Positions 10,780 to 23,300 of a DNA stretch of 64,000 nucleotides are shown here, in pieces (position 1 is the stretch's first letter; the number at the start of each line of letters is the position of its first letter). The stretch is taken from the NCBI RefSeq assembly GCF_036320965.1, contig NC_092249.1, positions 641,114-705,113 of the forward strand. The letters run 5' to 3'. The stretch comes from Panulirus ornatus. Lineage: Eukaryota > Arthropoda > Malacostraca > Decapoda > Palinuridae. The notes under the pieces are model-generated. The model was not told the DNA's origin. It saw only the letters and a program-made list of their open reading frames with translations, and searched no databases. The translations under genes and the position numbers were made by a program.

Positions 10780-12308
10780 CTGTACACTCAAAAAGCATAC
10801 AATGTGTATATCTGTAGATAATGAATAGATGAAAAGCGTCAGGTAGTGGAGATTATTGTTTCTATTGTAGTGGATAAGTAAGATATTCAGTAAGTACAGT
10901 TTTGTATTTCAAAGTTGTTAATAAAGTAATATTGCAGATATAAGAAAGTAATTTCTCAGATATTAATTATTCAAAGATAATTGTAGGAGAACAGTTTTTC
11001 AGATGTTATTTTTAAAATAGATGAAGTATAAACAAGGAATTTTCCTAGATATAGGATAGAAATTTTCATCATACAGTTTTTCTTTCCACAAAAATCAAGT
11101 AGATAATTTGATTTTAATCAATCATTTTGGCCTCTGTAGACATCTCAAGCATTTTATGCATATTGTATACACAAATCTTTGTGTAAGTCATGCTTGAAAC
11201 ACTGACCAAAGAGGTGTGGATGTTGCATTAACTATGAAACAGTCCTTACAGTTTTTACCATCACTACAGAAAGATTAAATACTTTAAGTGGTGATGTGGT
11301 TTATTAACTGACAAAGTTAGTCCATCAAAACGATGATCAGGTTACTTTTGGTCATTTCTTTCCTGAATTGCTCTTATAAAGAGGTTTTGAAAGAGTGCCC
11401 CATAATAGGATGTAGGTTTAAAGTTAAATCAAGTTTTAAATTAGCTAGGCTTTTATGAACCCTATTTGTATTTAAATGTGGGAATACATTATGTATAGAA
11501 TCACATTAATGTTTAATCTAATGAAGATAGAAAATTACCAAACTACAGATCTGAGAAACTACTTTTTATTTTCTAGGGCCATGTCTAGTTACCAAACTGT
11601 AAGTATGATTTTGAGGATCTGTAAATTTGGCCTAGTGATTGGTATCAGTTTTTGCTGCATTGGTCATGCAAGTTGAAATATGAATCCATTATCATGCAGT
11701 TATTGCATTTTCTGTGTTGGTGAGTGTGACTACTCAATCATTAAAGATTGATAAGCAGCTTGTATCATGTGGTATGTTGCTTGCATTTGCTAACGCTATC
11801 TGTTATATGCAGTAATGTTTTTATGAAAGGCATTGTGTGAAATTGAGAAACATTCCAAAAGATTCCATTTTGTGTTTGTCCATAATCTTCAAATATGTTT
11901 CTAACTGCCTTAGATATTTTCTTCCTTGCATTACATGTAATGAATTTTTAAATATAATCATATTTAAAAGATAATTTTCAAGATATTAAATGCTTGAAAT
12001 TCTTAATATAATATTCCTGCTTAATAGCACCATAGTTAGTTTAGGTCTTGATTGAAATATGTGCCTATAGCCATGGAAATGTTGCAGAATTTGGTATATG
12101 TGCCTATAGTTTTGGAAGTGTTTCAGAATTTTTTCATTAGATCTGAATGGTTCTGAAGGTTAAAGGTGTGAATAAACAAATAAGTGATTTTTTGAAGATT
12201 ACACATGGTAGCATAGATAATAAATAAAACTTGTCAAAATCAAACATAGCACTTCCCTGTTACACCTTCATTATGGTAAGTAGTTGTTAAGTGTAGTACA
12301 GTTTCATG
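10780..12308. other. AT-rich DNA without recognised genes
   Basis: No exon-like open frame; the longest frame (11,476-11,676) shows no recognisable protein. CpG-poor. A short near-duplication of GTGCCTATAG phrases occurs at about 12,061-12,125. Confidence 0.5.
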
Positions 12309-14327
12309 TCATTTTTTTTTTTTTTTTTTTGCCGCTGTCTCCCGCGTTTGCGAGGTAGTGCAAGGAAACAGACGAAAGAAATGGCCCAACCCACCCCCAT
12401 ACACATGTATATACATACGTCCACACACGCAAATATACATACCAACACAGCTTTCCATGGTTTACCCCAGACGCTTCACATGCCCTGATTCAATCCACTG
12501 ACAGCACTTCAACCCCAGTATACCACATCGATCCAATTCACTCTATTCCTTGCCCTCCTTTCACCCTCCTGCATGTTCAGGCCCCGATCACACAAAATCT
12601 TTTTCACTCCATCCTTCCACCTCCAATTTGGTCTCCCACTTCTCCTCGTTCCCTCCACCTCCGACACATATATCCTCTTGGTCAATCTTTCCTCACTCAT
12701 TCTCTCCATGTGCCTAAACAATTTCAAAACACCCTTTTCTGCTCTCTCAACCACGCTCTTTTTATTTCCACACATCTCTCTTACCCTTACGTTACTTACT
12801 CGATCAAACCACCTCACACCACACATTGTCCTCAAACATCTCATTTCCAGCACATCCATCCTCCTGCGCACAACTCTATCCATAGCCCACGCCTCGCAAC
12901 CATACAACTTTGTTGGAACCACTTTTCCTTCAAACATACCCATTTTTGCTTTCCAAGATAATGTTCTCGACTTCCACACATTCTTCAAGGCTCCCAGGAT
13001 TTTCGCCCCCTCCCCCACCGTATGATCCACTTCCGCTTCCATGGTTCCATCCGCTGACAGATCCATTCCCAGATATCTAAAACACTTTACTTCCTCCAGT
13101 TTTTCTCCATTCAAACTTACCTCCCAATTGACTTGACCCTCAACCCTACTGTACCTAATAACCTTGCTCTTATTCACATTTACTCTTAACTTTCTTCTTT
13201 CACACACTTTACCAAACTCAGTCACCAGCTTCTGCAGTTTCTCACATGAATCAACCACCAGCGCTGTATCATCAGCGAACAACAACTGACTCACTTCCCA
13301 AGCTCTCTCATCCACAACAGACTTCATACTTGCCCCTCTTTCCAAAACTCTTGCATTCACCTCCCTAACAACCCCATCCATAAACAAATTAAACAACCAT
13401 GGAGACATCACACACCCCTGCCGCAAACCTACATTCACTGAGAACCAATCACTTTCCTCTCTTCCTACACGTACACATGCCTTACATCCTCGATAAAAAC
13501 TTTTCACTGCTTCTAACAACTTGCCTCCCACACCATATATTCTTAATACCTTCCACAGAGCATCTCTATCAACTCTATCATATGCCTTCTCCAGATCCAT
13601 AAATGCTACATACAAATCCATTTGCTTTTCTAAGTATTTCTCACATACATTTTTCAAAGCAAACACCTGATCCACACATCCTCTACCACTTCTGAAACCA
13701 CACTGCTCTTCCCCAATCTGATGCTCTGTACATGCCTTCACCCTCTCAATCCATACCCTCCCATATAATTTACCAGGAATACTCAACAAACTTATACCTC
13801 TGTAATTTGAGCACTCACTCTTATCCCCTTTGCCTTTGTACAATGGCACTATGCACGCATTCCGCCAATCCTCAGGCACCTCACCATGAGTCATACATAC
13901 ATTACATAACCTTACCAACCAGTCAATAATACAGTCACCCCCTTTTTTAATAAATTCCACTGCAATACCATCCAAACCTGCTGCCTTGCCGGCTTTCATC
14001 TTCCGCAAAGCTTTTACTACCTCTTCTCTGTTTACCAAATCATTTTCCCTAACCCTCTCACTTTGCACACCACCTCGACCAAAACACCCTATATCTGCCA
14101 CTCTATCATCAAACACATTCAACAAACCTTCAAAATACTCACTCCATCTCCTTCTCACATCACCACTACTTGTTATCACCTCCCCATTAGCCCCCTTCAC
14201 TGAAGTTCCCATTTGCTCCCTTGTCTTACGCACTTTATTTACCTCCTTCCAGAACATCTTTTTATTCTCCCTAAAATTTAATGATACTCTCTCACCCCAA
14301 CTCTCATTTGCCTTCTTTTTCATCATC
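12309..14327 (-). mobile_element. RTE-B copy with a long intact RT open reading frame
   Basis: Minus-strand element with a 606-codon open frame (14,329-12,509). In reading order it has the pre-RT linker, KMKAGKAAGLDGIAVEF (RT finger), NYRGISLLSIPGKLYGRV, FMDLEKAYDRVD (motif A with catalytic Asp), GLRQGCVMSPWLFNLF (motif B), LLFADDTALV (motif C, catalytic Asp pair), and the C-terminal region with LYGCEAWAMD, FRHMERMSEERL and GRPNWRWKD. The endonuclease domain is absent through 5' truncation, so it is not autonomous as it stands. The 3' UTR is the short form and ends in a long homopolymer run (T on the plus strand). Confidence 0.92.
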
Positions 14328-14509
14328 ATATGACTGTGAAAACTTTGAAGTAAGGATGATTAAGCATGAACTTTTTTACAGTGTAATGTAGGAAATTAAT
14401 CAATATCATGAGCAGAAATGAAATCTGTTTTCATTGAATGCAGTCATATACAAGTAGGACATCATTATTAAGAATTAGAAAATAACCTTGAGCAGCAGGA
14501 GCCTTTATA
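14328..14509. other. Unassigned AT-rich spacer
   Basis: Short single-copy-looking stretch between two repeat blocks with nothing recognisable. Confidence 0.4.
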
Positions 14510-14690
14510 GAAGAGAGACAGAGATGTGGAAAGGAAGCTGTGGTTTCAGTGCATTGCACATGACAGCTAGCAAATGAGTGTGAGTGGATGTGGCCTTTCT
14601 TTGCCTATTTCCTGGCACTACTTTGCTGATGCAGGGGGTGATGATGCTATTTCCTATGGGGTGGGGTGGCACTGGGAATGGATGGAAAAG
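14510..14690 (+). repeat. RTE-A 3' UTR module fragment, old
   Basis: Diverged copy of the inner module: GATGTGGAAAGGAAGCTGTGG, CATGACAGCTAG, GGATGTGGCCTTTCTTTGCC and a degenerate CACTACTTTGCTGATGC in place of the CGCTACCTCGC box. It runs directly into an S-family 3' half. Confidence 0.7.
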
Positions 14691-14694
14691 TAAA

Positions 14695-14812
14695 AAACAG
14701 GAGGGAAGGATTTCCAGCCCCCTGCTCTCACTCCTTTTAGTCGCCTTCTATGACAAGCAGGGAATATGTGAGACACATTCAAGTATTCTTTCTCCCCTAT
14801 CCCCAGGGGATA
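14695..14812 (+). repeat. S-family 3' half fused to an RTE scrap
   Basis: Shows GGATTTCCAGCCCC, TTTTAGTCGCCTTCTATGAC and CCCCTATCCCCAGGGGAT. Immediately after it, 14,812-14,845 resembles the IPGKLYGRVLI codons of the RTE ORF (TTCCTGGGAAATTATATGG), so at least three repeat pieces are joined here. Confidence 0.65.
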
Positions 14813-14854
14813 TTCCTGGGAAATTATATGGAAGTGTATTGATTTATTATTTAT

Positions 14855-16198
14855 TTTGCTTTGTTGCTGTCTCCCGCATTAGCAAGGTAGCGCAAGGAAA
14901 CAGACGAAAGAAATGGCCCAACCCACCCACATACACATGTATATACATACACGGTCACACACGCAAATATACATACCTGTACATCTCAACATATACATAT
15001 ATATATACATACACAGACATATACATATATACACATGTACATAATTCATACTATCTGCCTTTATTCATTCCCATCACCACCTCGCCACACATGAAATAAC
15101 AACCCCCTCCCCCCAAATGTGTGCGAGGTAGCGCTAGGAAAAGACAGCAAAGGTCACATTCATTCACACTCAGTCTCTAGCCGTCATGTATAATGCACCG
15201 AAACCACAGCTCCCTTTCCACATCCAGGCCCACAAAACATTCCATGGTTTACCCCAGACGCTTCACATGCCCTGGTTTAATCCATTGACTGCACGTCGAC
15301 CCAGGTATACCACATTGTTCCATTTCACTCTATTCCTTGCATGCCTCTCACCCTCCTGTATGTTTAGGCCCCGATCACTCAAAATCTTTTTCACTCCATC
15401 CTTCCACCTCCAATTTGGTCTCCTGCTTCTCCTTGTTCCCTCTGCCTCTGACACATATATCCTTTTGGTCAATCTTTCTTCACTCATTCTCTTCATTTGA
15501 CCAAACCATTTCAGTACACTCTCTTCTGCTCTCTCAACCACACGCTTTTTATTTTTTTACCACGCCTCTCTCTTACCCTTTCATTACTTACTCGATCAAA
15601 CCACCTCACACCACATATTGTCCTCAAACATCTCATTTCCAACACATCCACTCTCCTCACAACTCTATCTATAGCCCACGCCTCGCAACCATATAACATT
15701 GTTGGAACCACTATTCCGTCAAACATACCCATTTTTGCTTTCTGAGAAAATATTCTCACCTCCACACATTTTTCAACGCTCCCAGAACCTTCGCCCCATC
15801 CCCCACCCTGTGACTCACTTCCGCTTCCATGGTTCCATCCATTGCCAAATCCACTCCCAGATATCTAAAACACTTCACTTCCTCCAGTTTTTCCTCCAGT
15901 TTTCCTTCATTCACACTTACCTCCCAGTTGACTTGTTCCTCAACCCTATTGTACGTAATAACCTTGCTCTTATTCACATTTACTCTCAGCTTTCTTCTTT
16001 CATGCACTTTACCAAACTCAGTCACCAGCTTCTGCAGTTTCTCACCTGAATCAGTCACCAGCTCTGTATCATCAGCGAACAGCAACTGACACTTCCCAAG
16101 CTCTCTCACCCACAACAGATTGCATCCTTGCCCCTCTCTTCAAAACTCTTGCATTCACCTCCCTAACAACCCCATCCATAAACAAATTAAACAACCAT
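14855..16198 (-). mobile_element. RTE-A copy, degenerate
   Basis: Minus-strand copy with long-form 3' UTR (both CGCTACCTCGC-type boxes, at about 14,887 and 15,125 on the plus strand as GCAAGGTAGCGC and GCGAGGTAGCGC) and RT C-terminus. Frames are broken; recognisable pieces include LLFADDTELVTDS (15,756-16,115), FRYLGVDLAMDGTMEAEV, LYGCEAWAIDRVV and RPNWRWKDGVKK. The ORF part stops at the codons for LFNLF. Confidence 0.85.
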
Positions 16199-16202
16199 AC
16201 AT

Positions 16203-16300
16203 AATCGCTGTTTCCCGCATTAGTGAGGTAGTGTCAGGAAACAGACAAAGAATGGCCCATCCAGTCATACACACACACACACACATTTTTTTTATCATAT
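16203..16300 (-). repeat. RTE 3' tail fragment with (CA)n
   Basis: A second, older tail (GCTGTTTCCCGCATTAGTGAG, AGGAAACAGACAAAGAATGG) abuts the 5' break of the copy to its left and runs into a short CA repeat and T-run. Confidence 0.7.
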
Positions 16301-16309
16301 AACCCCAGG

Positions 16310-16475
16310 ACACCTTTTAGAGGGCTCTTGCAGGTTCAAGGCAGGGCTACAATTAGTAGCAGAGAAAGAACAGATTCCCTCAGCGTTATAAGTTCATCTC
16401 ATTTTCGTCAGTTGATGATAATACAGTCTTGTCAAAGGTGACTTTTCACTTATGGCGTAATAATAACCTCCATCC
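16310..16475 (+). repeat. C-family interspersed repeat
   Basis: One of several diverged copies of a repeat of about 180-200 bp, recognisable by AGGGCTCTTGCAGGTTCAAGG, CAGAGAAAGAACAGA, CAGTCTTGTCAAAGGTGAC and TTTTCACTTATGGCGTAA. Other copies are at 16,738, 23,312, 23,955, 28,405 and 57,245, in both orientations. No coding capacity is seen; a SINE-like or MITE-like origin is possible. Confidence 0.65.
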
Positions 16476-16737
16476 ATTGCCATGTTATCCCCCTGCTGCA
16501 TATTTCATAACTTTTTTGTGCATGTATTTTCATCCTTCCTTTTTCAGAGAATTTCCTGAAACTCTATCACCAGCTTTGGAGTTTCTCTCTGGAATTTGTC
16601 AGCTGAGATGTATAATATGTAAACAGCAAATTATTCACTTTTCCCACTTTCTGTATACCATACATCTCCCCCTTGATCAGAGGCCCTTCCACTCATTTAC
16701 TTCATCACCCCATCCAGTATTATTTATTATATAATCC

Positions 16738-16935
16738 TAGGATTCAATTCTTGGTGGTATAGGGACACAGCTTCAAGGCTGCAGAATACTCAACAGCAGG
16801 AAGAAGATGGACTCCTTTGAAGCAATAAGTTCTTGGATGAGACTGTATTCTGTTTCATCTGAAAAAGATACACCCTTATCAAAGGTGACTTTTCACTCAT
16901 GGTGTAACGTCAGGCTGGTGGAGACAGTCAACTGC
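16738..16935 (+). repeat. C-family interspersed repeat
   Basis: Second copy in the same orientation about 430 bp downstream, with CAGCTTCAAGGCTGCAGAA, AAGATGGACTCCTTTGAAGC, TGAGACTGTATTCTGTTTCA and GGTGACTTTTCACTCATGGT. Confidence 0.7.
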
Positions 16936-16944
16936 CCACTATGT

Positions 16945-17593
16945 TCATAAACTGATTGAACAACCACAGTGAAACAACCACAGTGAAAGTCACACATCCT
17001 TAACACAGACCCACCTTCTCCATGAACCACTCATTCTCTATTTCTACTTGCATACATGCCTTATTCTCCAGGGAGTACTCTTCAGTGCTTTCAGTAACTT
17101 TACATAACCCCACACTTTACGTTCAGATCACATTCCATAATGCTTCTCTGTTAACCCTATTGTACACTTTCTCCAGATCCATAAATGCCATTTACCGTTT
17201 AGTCTCTCTCTCTCCAAGTATTTCTCTCATAAAACATTTCATTGACTCAAAGTATTTCTTACATAAAGTCTTGAAAACAGACATTTGCTCCATATATGAT
17301 CTGTGTCTCCTTAAGCCAAACTACATTCCCAGACAGATGTTTTGTATATGCCACCACCCTCTTATTAATCACTCTTCCATAGACTTTACCAGGTATACCT
17401 AATGACTTATACCTTTGTAATTCAATTGTTCACTTTCGCTCACTTTGCCTATATATAAGGGAGCTCTGCATGCATTCTGCCACTCCTCAGGCATCTCATC
17501 TTGAGCCAGACAGATGCTGAATAGCCTGACAAACCAATCAAGAACACAGTCACCCCTTTTATTGAGAAACTCGTATGTAATAACATCCACATT
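16945..17593 (-). pseudogene. Old, decayed RTE-like reverse transcriptase fragment
   Basis: Read on the minus strand it retains EFLNKRGDCVLDWFVRLFSI, EMPEEWQNACRAPLYIGK, LNYKGIS, a GKVYGRVI-like piece and a MAFMDLEKVY-like motif A, in order but with stops and frameshifts. It is considerably more diverged than the RTE-A and RTE-B copies. Confidence 0.7.
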
Positions 17594-17874
17594 GATTATT
17601 CAGTTATGGTTAACAAGAAATAATACACCATCAGGACTATCATATTTGTATACACCATGTAGATAAGATATCAAGCTAAAGTGATTCTTAAATGTTTTGA
17701 AGAAAAAGTGATAATGTCACACTAAGCCTAATGATAACCAATTCTTAAATGAAATTCACATTACAGACAAGAAATTCATGATACAGACATGATTGCAACT
17801 AGGCTGGGTGTATTGAAGACACAGCAACATTGAGCTGGTTCAGATGAGTACATTATTTTTTCTGGCACCAACAG

Positions 17875-17956
17875 TGACATCCCAGGAAGAGGTTGCCCGT
17901 AAAGCTCGTGATGAAGTTGTTTGTCTGAAGTCTTCCTCAGAAGGAAAAGTTGAAAA
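17875..17956 (+). CDS. TRIP11: Golgin exon (end of coiled coil before GRAB)
   Basis: Acceptor TTTTTTCTGGCACCAACAG, donor AAAA|GTAAGT. Reads TSQEEVARKARDEVVCLKSS then SEGKVE with a split Lys codon. The charged, Glu/Lys-rich content fits a coiled-coil end. An alternative acceptor (CATCCCAG, exon start 17,886) is also in frame. Confidence 0.7.
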
Positions 17957-20250
17957 GTAAGTCACAAGTGCATTATTATTATTGTTAGTGAGAACAATGG
18001 AAGTAAGGGGAGTAGGGGAGGAATGGGATGTATTTAGGGAATCAGTGATGGATTGCGCAAAAGATGCTTGTGGCATGAGAAGAGTGGGAGGTGGGTTGAT
18101 TAGAAAGGGTAGTGAGTGGTGGGATGAAGAAGTAAGAGTATTAGTGAAAGAGAAGAGAGAGGCATTTGGACGATTTTTGCAGGGAAAAAATGCAATTGAG
18201 TGGGAGGTGTATAAAAGAAAGAGACAGGAGGTCAAGAGAAAGGTGCAAGAGGTGAAAAAAAGGGCAAATGAGAGTTGGGGTGAGAGAGTATCATTAAATT
18301 TTAGGGAGAATAAAAAGATGTTCTGGAAGGAGGTAAATAAAGTGCGTAAGACAAGGGAGCAAATGGGAACTTCGGTGAAGGGCGCAAGTGGGGAGGTGAT
18401 AACAAGTAGTGGTGATGTGAGAAGGAGATGGAGTGAGTATTTTGAAGGTTTGTTGAATGTGTTTGATGATAGAGTGGCAGATATAGGGTGTTTTGGTCGA
18501 GGTGGTGTGCAAAGTGAGAGGGTTAGGGAAAATGATTTGGTAAACAGAGAAGAGGTAGTGAAAGCTTTGCGGAAGATGAAAGCTGGCAAGGCAGCAGGTT
18601 TGGATGGTATTGCAGTGGAATTTATTAAAAAAGGGGGTGACTGTATTGTTGACTGGTTGGTAAGGTTATTTAATGTATGTATGACTCATGGTGAGGTGCC
18701 TGAGGATTGGCGGAATGCGTGCATAGTGCCATTGTACAAAGGCAAAGGGGATAAGAGTGAGTGCTCAAATTACAGAGGTATAAGTTTGTTGAGTATTCCT
18801 GGTAAATTATATGGGAGGGTATTGATTGAGAGGGTGAAGGCATGTACAGAGCATCAGATTGGGGAAGAGCAGTGTGGTTTCAGAAGTGGTAGAGGATGTG
18901 TGGATCAGGTGTTTGCTTTGAAGAATGTATGTGAGAAATACTTAGAAAAGCAAATGGATTTGTATGTAGCATTTATGGATCTGGAGAAGGCATATGATAG
19001 AGTTGATAGAGATGCTCTGTGGAAGGTATTAAGAATATATGGTGTGGGAGGAAAGTTGTTAGAAGCAGTGAAAAGTTTTTATCGAGGATGTAAGGCATGT
19101 GTACGTGTAGGAAGAGAGGAAAGTGATTGGTTCTCAGTGAATGTAGGTTTGCGGCAGGGGTGTGTGATGTCTCCATGGTTGTTTAATTTGTTTATGGATG
19201 GGGTTGTTAGGGAGGTAAATGCAAGAGTTTTGGAAAGAGGGGCAAGTATGAAGTCTGTTGGGGATGAGAGAGCTTGGGAAGTGAGTCAGTTGTTGTTCGC
19301 TGATGATACAGCGCTGGTGGCTGATTCATGTGAGAAACTGCAGAAGCTGGTGACTGAGTTTGGAAAAGTGTGTGGAAGAAGAAAGTTAAGAGTAAATGTG
19401 AATAAGAGCAAGGTTATTAGGTACAGTAGGGTTGAGGGTCAAGTCAATTGGGAGGTGAGTTTGAATGGAGAAAAACTGGAGGAAGTGAAGTGTTTTAGAT
19501 ATCTGGGAGTGGATCTGGCAGCGGATGGAACCATGGAAGCGGAAGTGGATCATAGGGTGGGGGAGGGGGCGAAAATCCTGGGGGCCTTGAAGAATGTGTG
19601 GAAGTCGAGAACATTATCTCGGAAAGCAAAAATGGGTATGTTTGAAGGAATAGTGGTTCCAACAATGTTGTATGGTTGCGAGGCGTGGGCTATGGATAGA
19701 GTTGTGCGCAGGAGGATGGATGTGCTGGAAATGAGATGTTTGAGGACAATGTGTGGTGTGAGGTGGTTTGATCGAGTGAGTAACGTAAGGGTAAGAGAGA
19801 TGTGTGGAAATAAAAAGAGCGTGGTTGAGAGAGCAGAAGAGGGTGTTTTGAAGTGGTTTGGGCACATGGAGAGGATGAGTGAGGAAAGATTGACCAAGAG
19901 GATATATGTGTCGGAGGTGGAGGGAACAAGGAGAAGAGGGAGACCAAATTGGAGGTGGAAAGATGGAGTGAAAAAGATTTTGTGTGATCGGGGCCTGAGC
20001 ATGCAGGAGGGTGAAAGGAGGGCAAGGAATAGAGTGAATTGGAGCGATGTGGTATACCGGGGTTGACGTGCTGTCAGTGGATTGAATCAAGGCATGTGAA
20101 GCGTCTGGGGTAAACCATGGAAAGCTGTGTAGGTATGTATATTTGCGTGTATGGACGTATGTATATACATGTGTATGGGGGGTGGGTTGGGCCATTTCTT
20201 TCGTCTGTTTCCTTGCGCTACCTCGCAAACGCGGGAGACAGCGACAAAGT

Positions 20251-20281
<31 letters not shown>

Positions 20282-20282
20282 A

Positions 20283-20333
<51 letters not shown>

Positions 20334-23300
20334 TCTTTGAATTTTTATTCCTTTAGCTTAGTTGTAATGTGCAGTGTCTTTTAAAGTATTTTGGAGAAAA
20401 GAAGTCATAACCAAGCCTTCTGAATACTTATGTATTACTTACTAACAATATATCAATCTTCAGTTTTCTTCATGAACTTGTTATGGTTTATGCATGTTTA
20501 GACTTTAAGAAGCTAGTAGAGTGCATGTGTGAGAGTAAATTGTTGTAACAGTTGGTTGAAATAAATTGAGCAGTGTTTTGTAACTGTAAAGAGAAAGCAC
20601 AGTTGTTTAATGTTTTTATGGATGGCAAAGGACTTCAATTATTACTGCTTGTATTACTACAGGTAAAATGTCTACTATCATCAGCCTCAGGAAAACTTTA
20701 CATAAATCTCTCAGAAGGACTTGCATGAATAAAACAGTCAGTTTTGAAAGATGTCATGTATAGCAGTTCAAGATTTTGTAATGCTTCCCCCAGAAGATGG
20801 ACAATACAGGCAAAATTTATGTAAATGACTTAGTGTTGAACCTCAGTTGTGGTAGTTGCTGAGCATTCTCAACATCAGTTTTCCCTTTTAGTGTTCAGAT
20901 ATTTTTTGTAAGTTCAGGAATTCTGCAAAGGGATTTGAAATCATTAATTAGTGAAGATCTTTTATGATGTATTAAGTTTTACTTACCTTCTGATACTCTG
21001 TAAGAATTAACTAAATTCTTCATAATGTTCTCATAGCTTAGGTTTTGGCACCCAAACTGCTCCATAAGGGATGTTGGCACCAGTTCTCTCTACAGGCTAG
21101 TACTTTGACTATATCAGCACTTTTGGTTATGAGTATGACCACAGACAAAATCTGTACTGATGCAGGAGAGGTATTCAGTTAATTGTATAAGTAAGATTAT
21201 GGTCTGTCTCATCATATAGAAGGAAACAGGCATTCAGAGAGAGGTTCTGTGGAATGTACAGTGAAGTTTGAGTTAACTCTACATGGTGCTTGTAAAACTA
21301 TTTTTATTCATTCTTGCTCTTTTTCATATAGTGGACAGTGCTTAGTTTGAAAAACCTAGACAAAAGCCATAACTCAGGTTTATTATCTACGGATTTTTTT
21401 AACAAAAGCCATAATTCAGGTTTGTTACCTACAGATTTTTTTATGATCTTTTTCCACATCACATTATCTCGGAAAGCAAAAATGGGTATGTTTGAAGGAA
21501 TAGTGGTTCCAACAATGCTGTATGGTTGTGAGGCGTGGGCTATGGATAGAGTTGTGCGCAGGAGGATGGATGTGCTGGAAATGAGATGTTTGAGGACAAT
21601 GTGTGGTGTGAGGTGGTTTGATCAAGTGAGTAACGTAAGGGTAAGAGAGATGTGTGGAAATAAAAAGAGCGTGGTTGAGAGAGCAGAAGAGGGTGTTTTG
21701 AAGTGGTTTGGGCACATGGAGAGAATGAGTGAGGAAAGATTGACCAAGAGGATATATGTGTCGGAGGTGGAGGGAACGAGGAGAAGAGGGAGACCAAATT
21801 GGAGGTGGAAAGATGGAGTGAAAAAGATTTTGTGTGATCGGGACCTGAACATGCAGGAGGGTGAAAGGAGGGCAAGGAATAGAGTGAATTGGAGCGGTGT
21901 GGTATACCGGGGTTGACGTGCTGTCAGTGGATTGAATCAAGGCATGTGAAGCGTCTGGGGTAAACCATGGAAAGCTGTGTAGGTATGTATATTTGTGTGT
22001 GTGGACGTATGTATATACATGTGTATGGGGGGGTTGGGCCATTTCTTTTGTCTGTTTCCTTGCGCTACCTCGCAAACGCGGGAGACAGAGACAAAGTATA
22101 ATAAATAAATAAATATTTTCCACATCAAGTTCAAGAATTCTCTGCATCACTTTTTTATGCTCAGTAAATATTTGATTAAGACATGAGGGTGATAAATTTC
22201 TTTGACTTGGAGTTAAGTATGTTCCTTCATATGTATAGCACATCAGGAAGAGATTTTACCCTTGATTCTCTTGCAAGAATGTTGTTTTTCAATATGAATT
22301 TTGCATATTTTAAGATTCCTTTTGTCCCTTTCTTTTATTTGTGGTAATTAATGTGATTTGGATATTGACAGGCCTCTTCTTCGTAATCTACTTGTGGGTT
22401 ACTTTGCAACTCCAGCAGACAAACGACAAGAGGTACTCAGAATTATTGCAGAGGTGTTGGACTTCTCAGGGGAGGAACGTTCACGTACAGGACTAGACAC
22501 TCAAGGCACTTCTTGGCTGACATCCATAGCCAATTTCCTTGCCCCACCAGCAAGTAATGTCCGTGTCACATCAAAAGTGGATGTTCTGGATCATACAGTA
22601 AGTTTTTAAGAAAGGTTGAAAATTACTGTTCATAGAAAAATCTAGATATGATTAGTGATATAACACTTGAGTACAAGACAGAGTGAAGAAAAATTAACTC
22701 GTTACTTAACATTTTTGAATGTATAAGTATTAAACACCGTTACTTAACGTATTTGAATGTATAAGTATTAAACACCATAACATATTAACGTGCCACTATT
22801 ACTTAACATCTTTCAACAGTCCCTGTCCCAGGCATTCATTAGGTTCCTAGAAGATGAATCAAACCCACGTCCACAGGCCCGCCTTCCTGCAGTGCAAATG
22901 GCTCAACAGACCACAGAGAAAGCAGAGAAGAAAGCTCAAGCCAAAGCTCAAGCCAAGACTCAAGCAGGTAACAAGGTAAGAATGCTGTTTTAAGCTCTGC
23001 CTCAATCTTTAAGCATATATTGACAGTGTTATTACAAAAGTTGTCAAGTGGATTATGGTTATTAGCATGGTAAGTGTATATTGCTTGCTTTTCAGTGGCC
23101 TTGGTTTGATGAATTTGTTGTGTGTTTGATGGTGATAAATGAAAAATGTATAAATGGGCTCTTCTTCATGTGGTTATACCGTGAATGAAAAGACACCTTG
23201 AGTGAGGCTGTATCATCATTAGTGGATTTTACCTGTAGTAATACCAGCAACAATAATTGAAGTCCTTTGCTGTCCATTAAAACATTAAACAACTGTGCTT

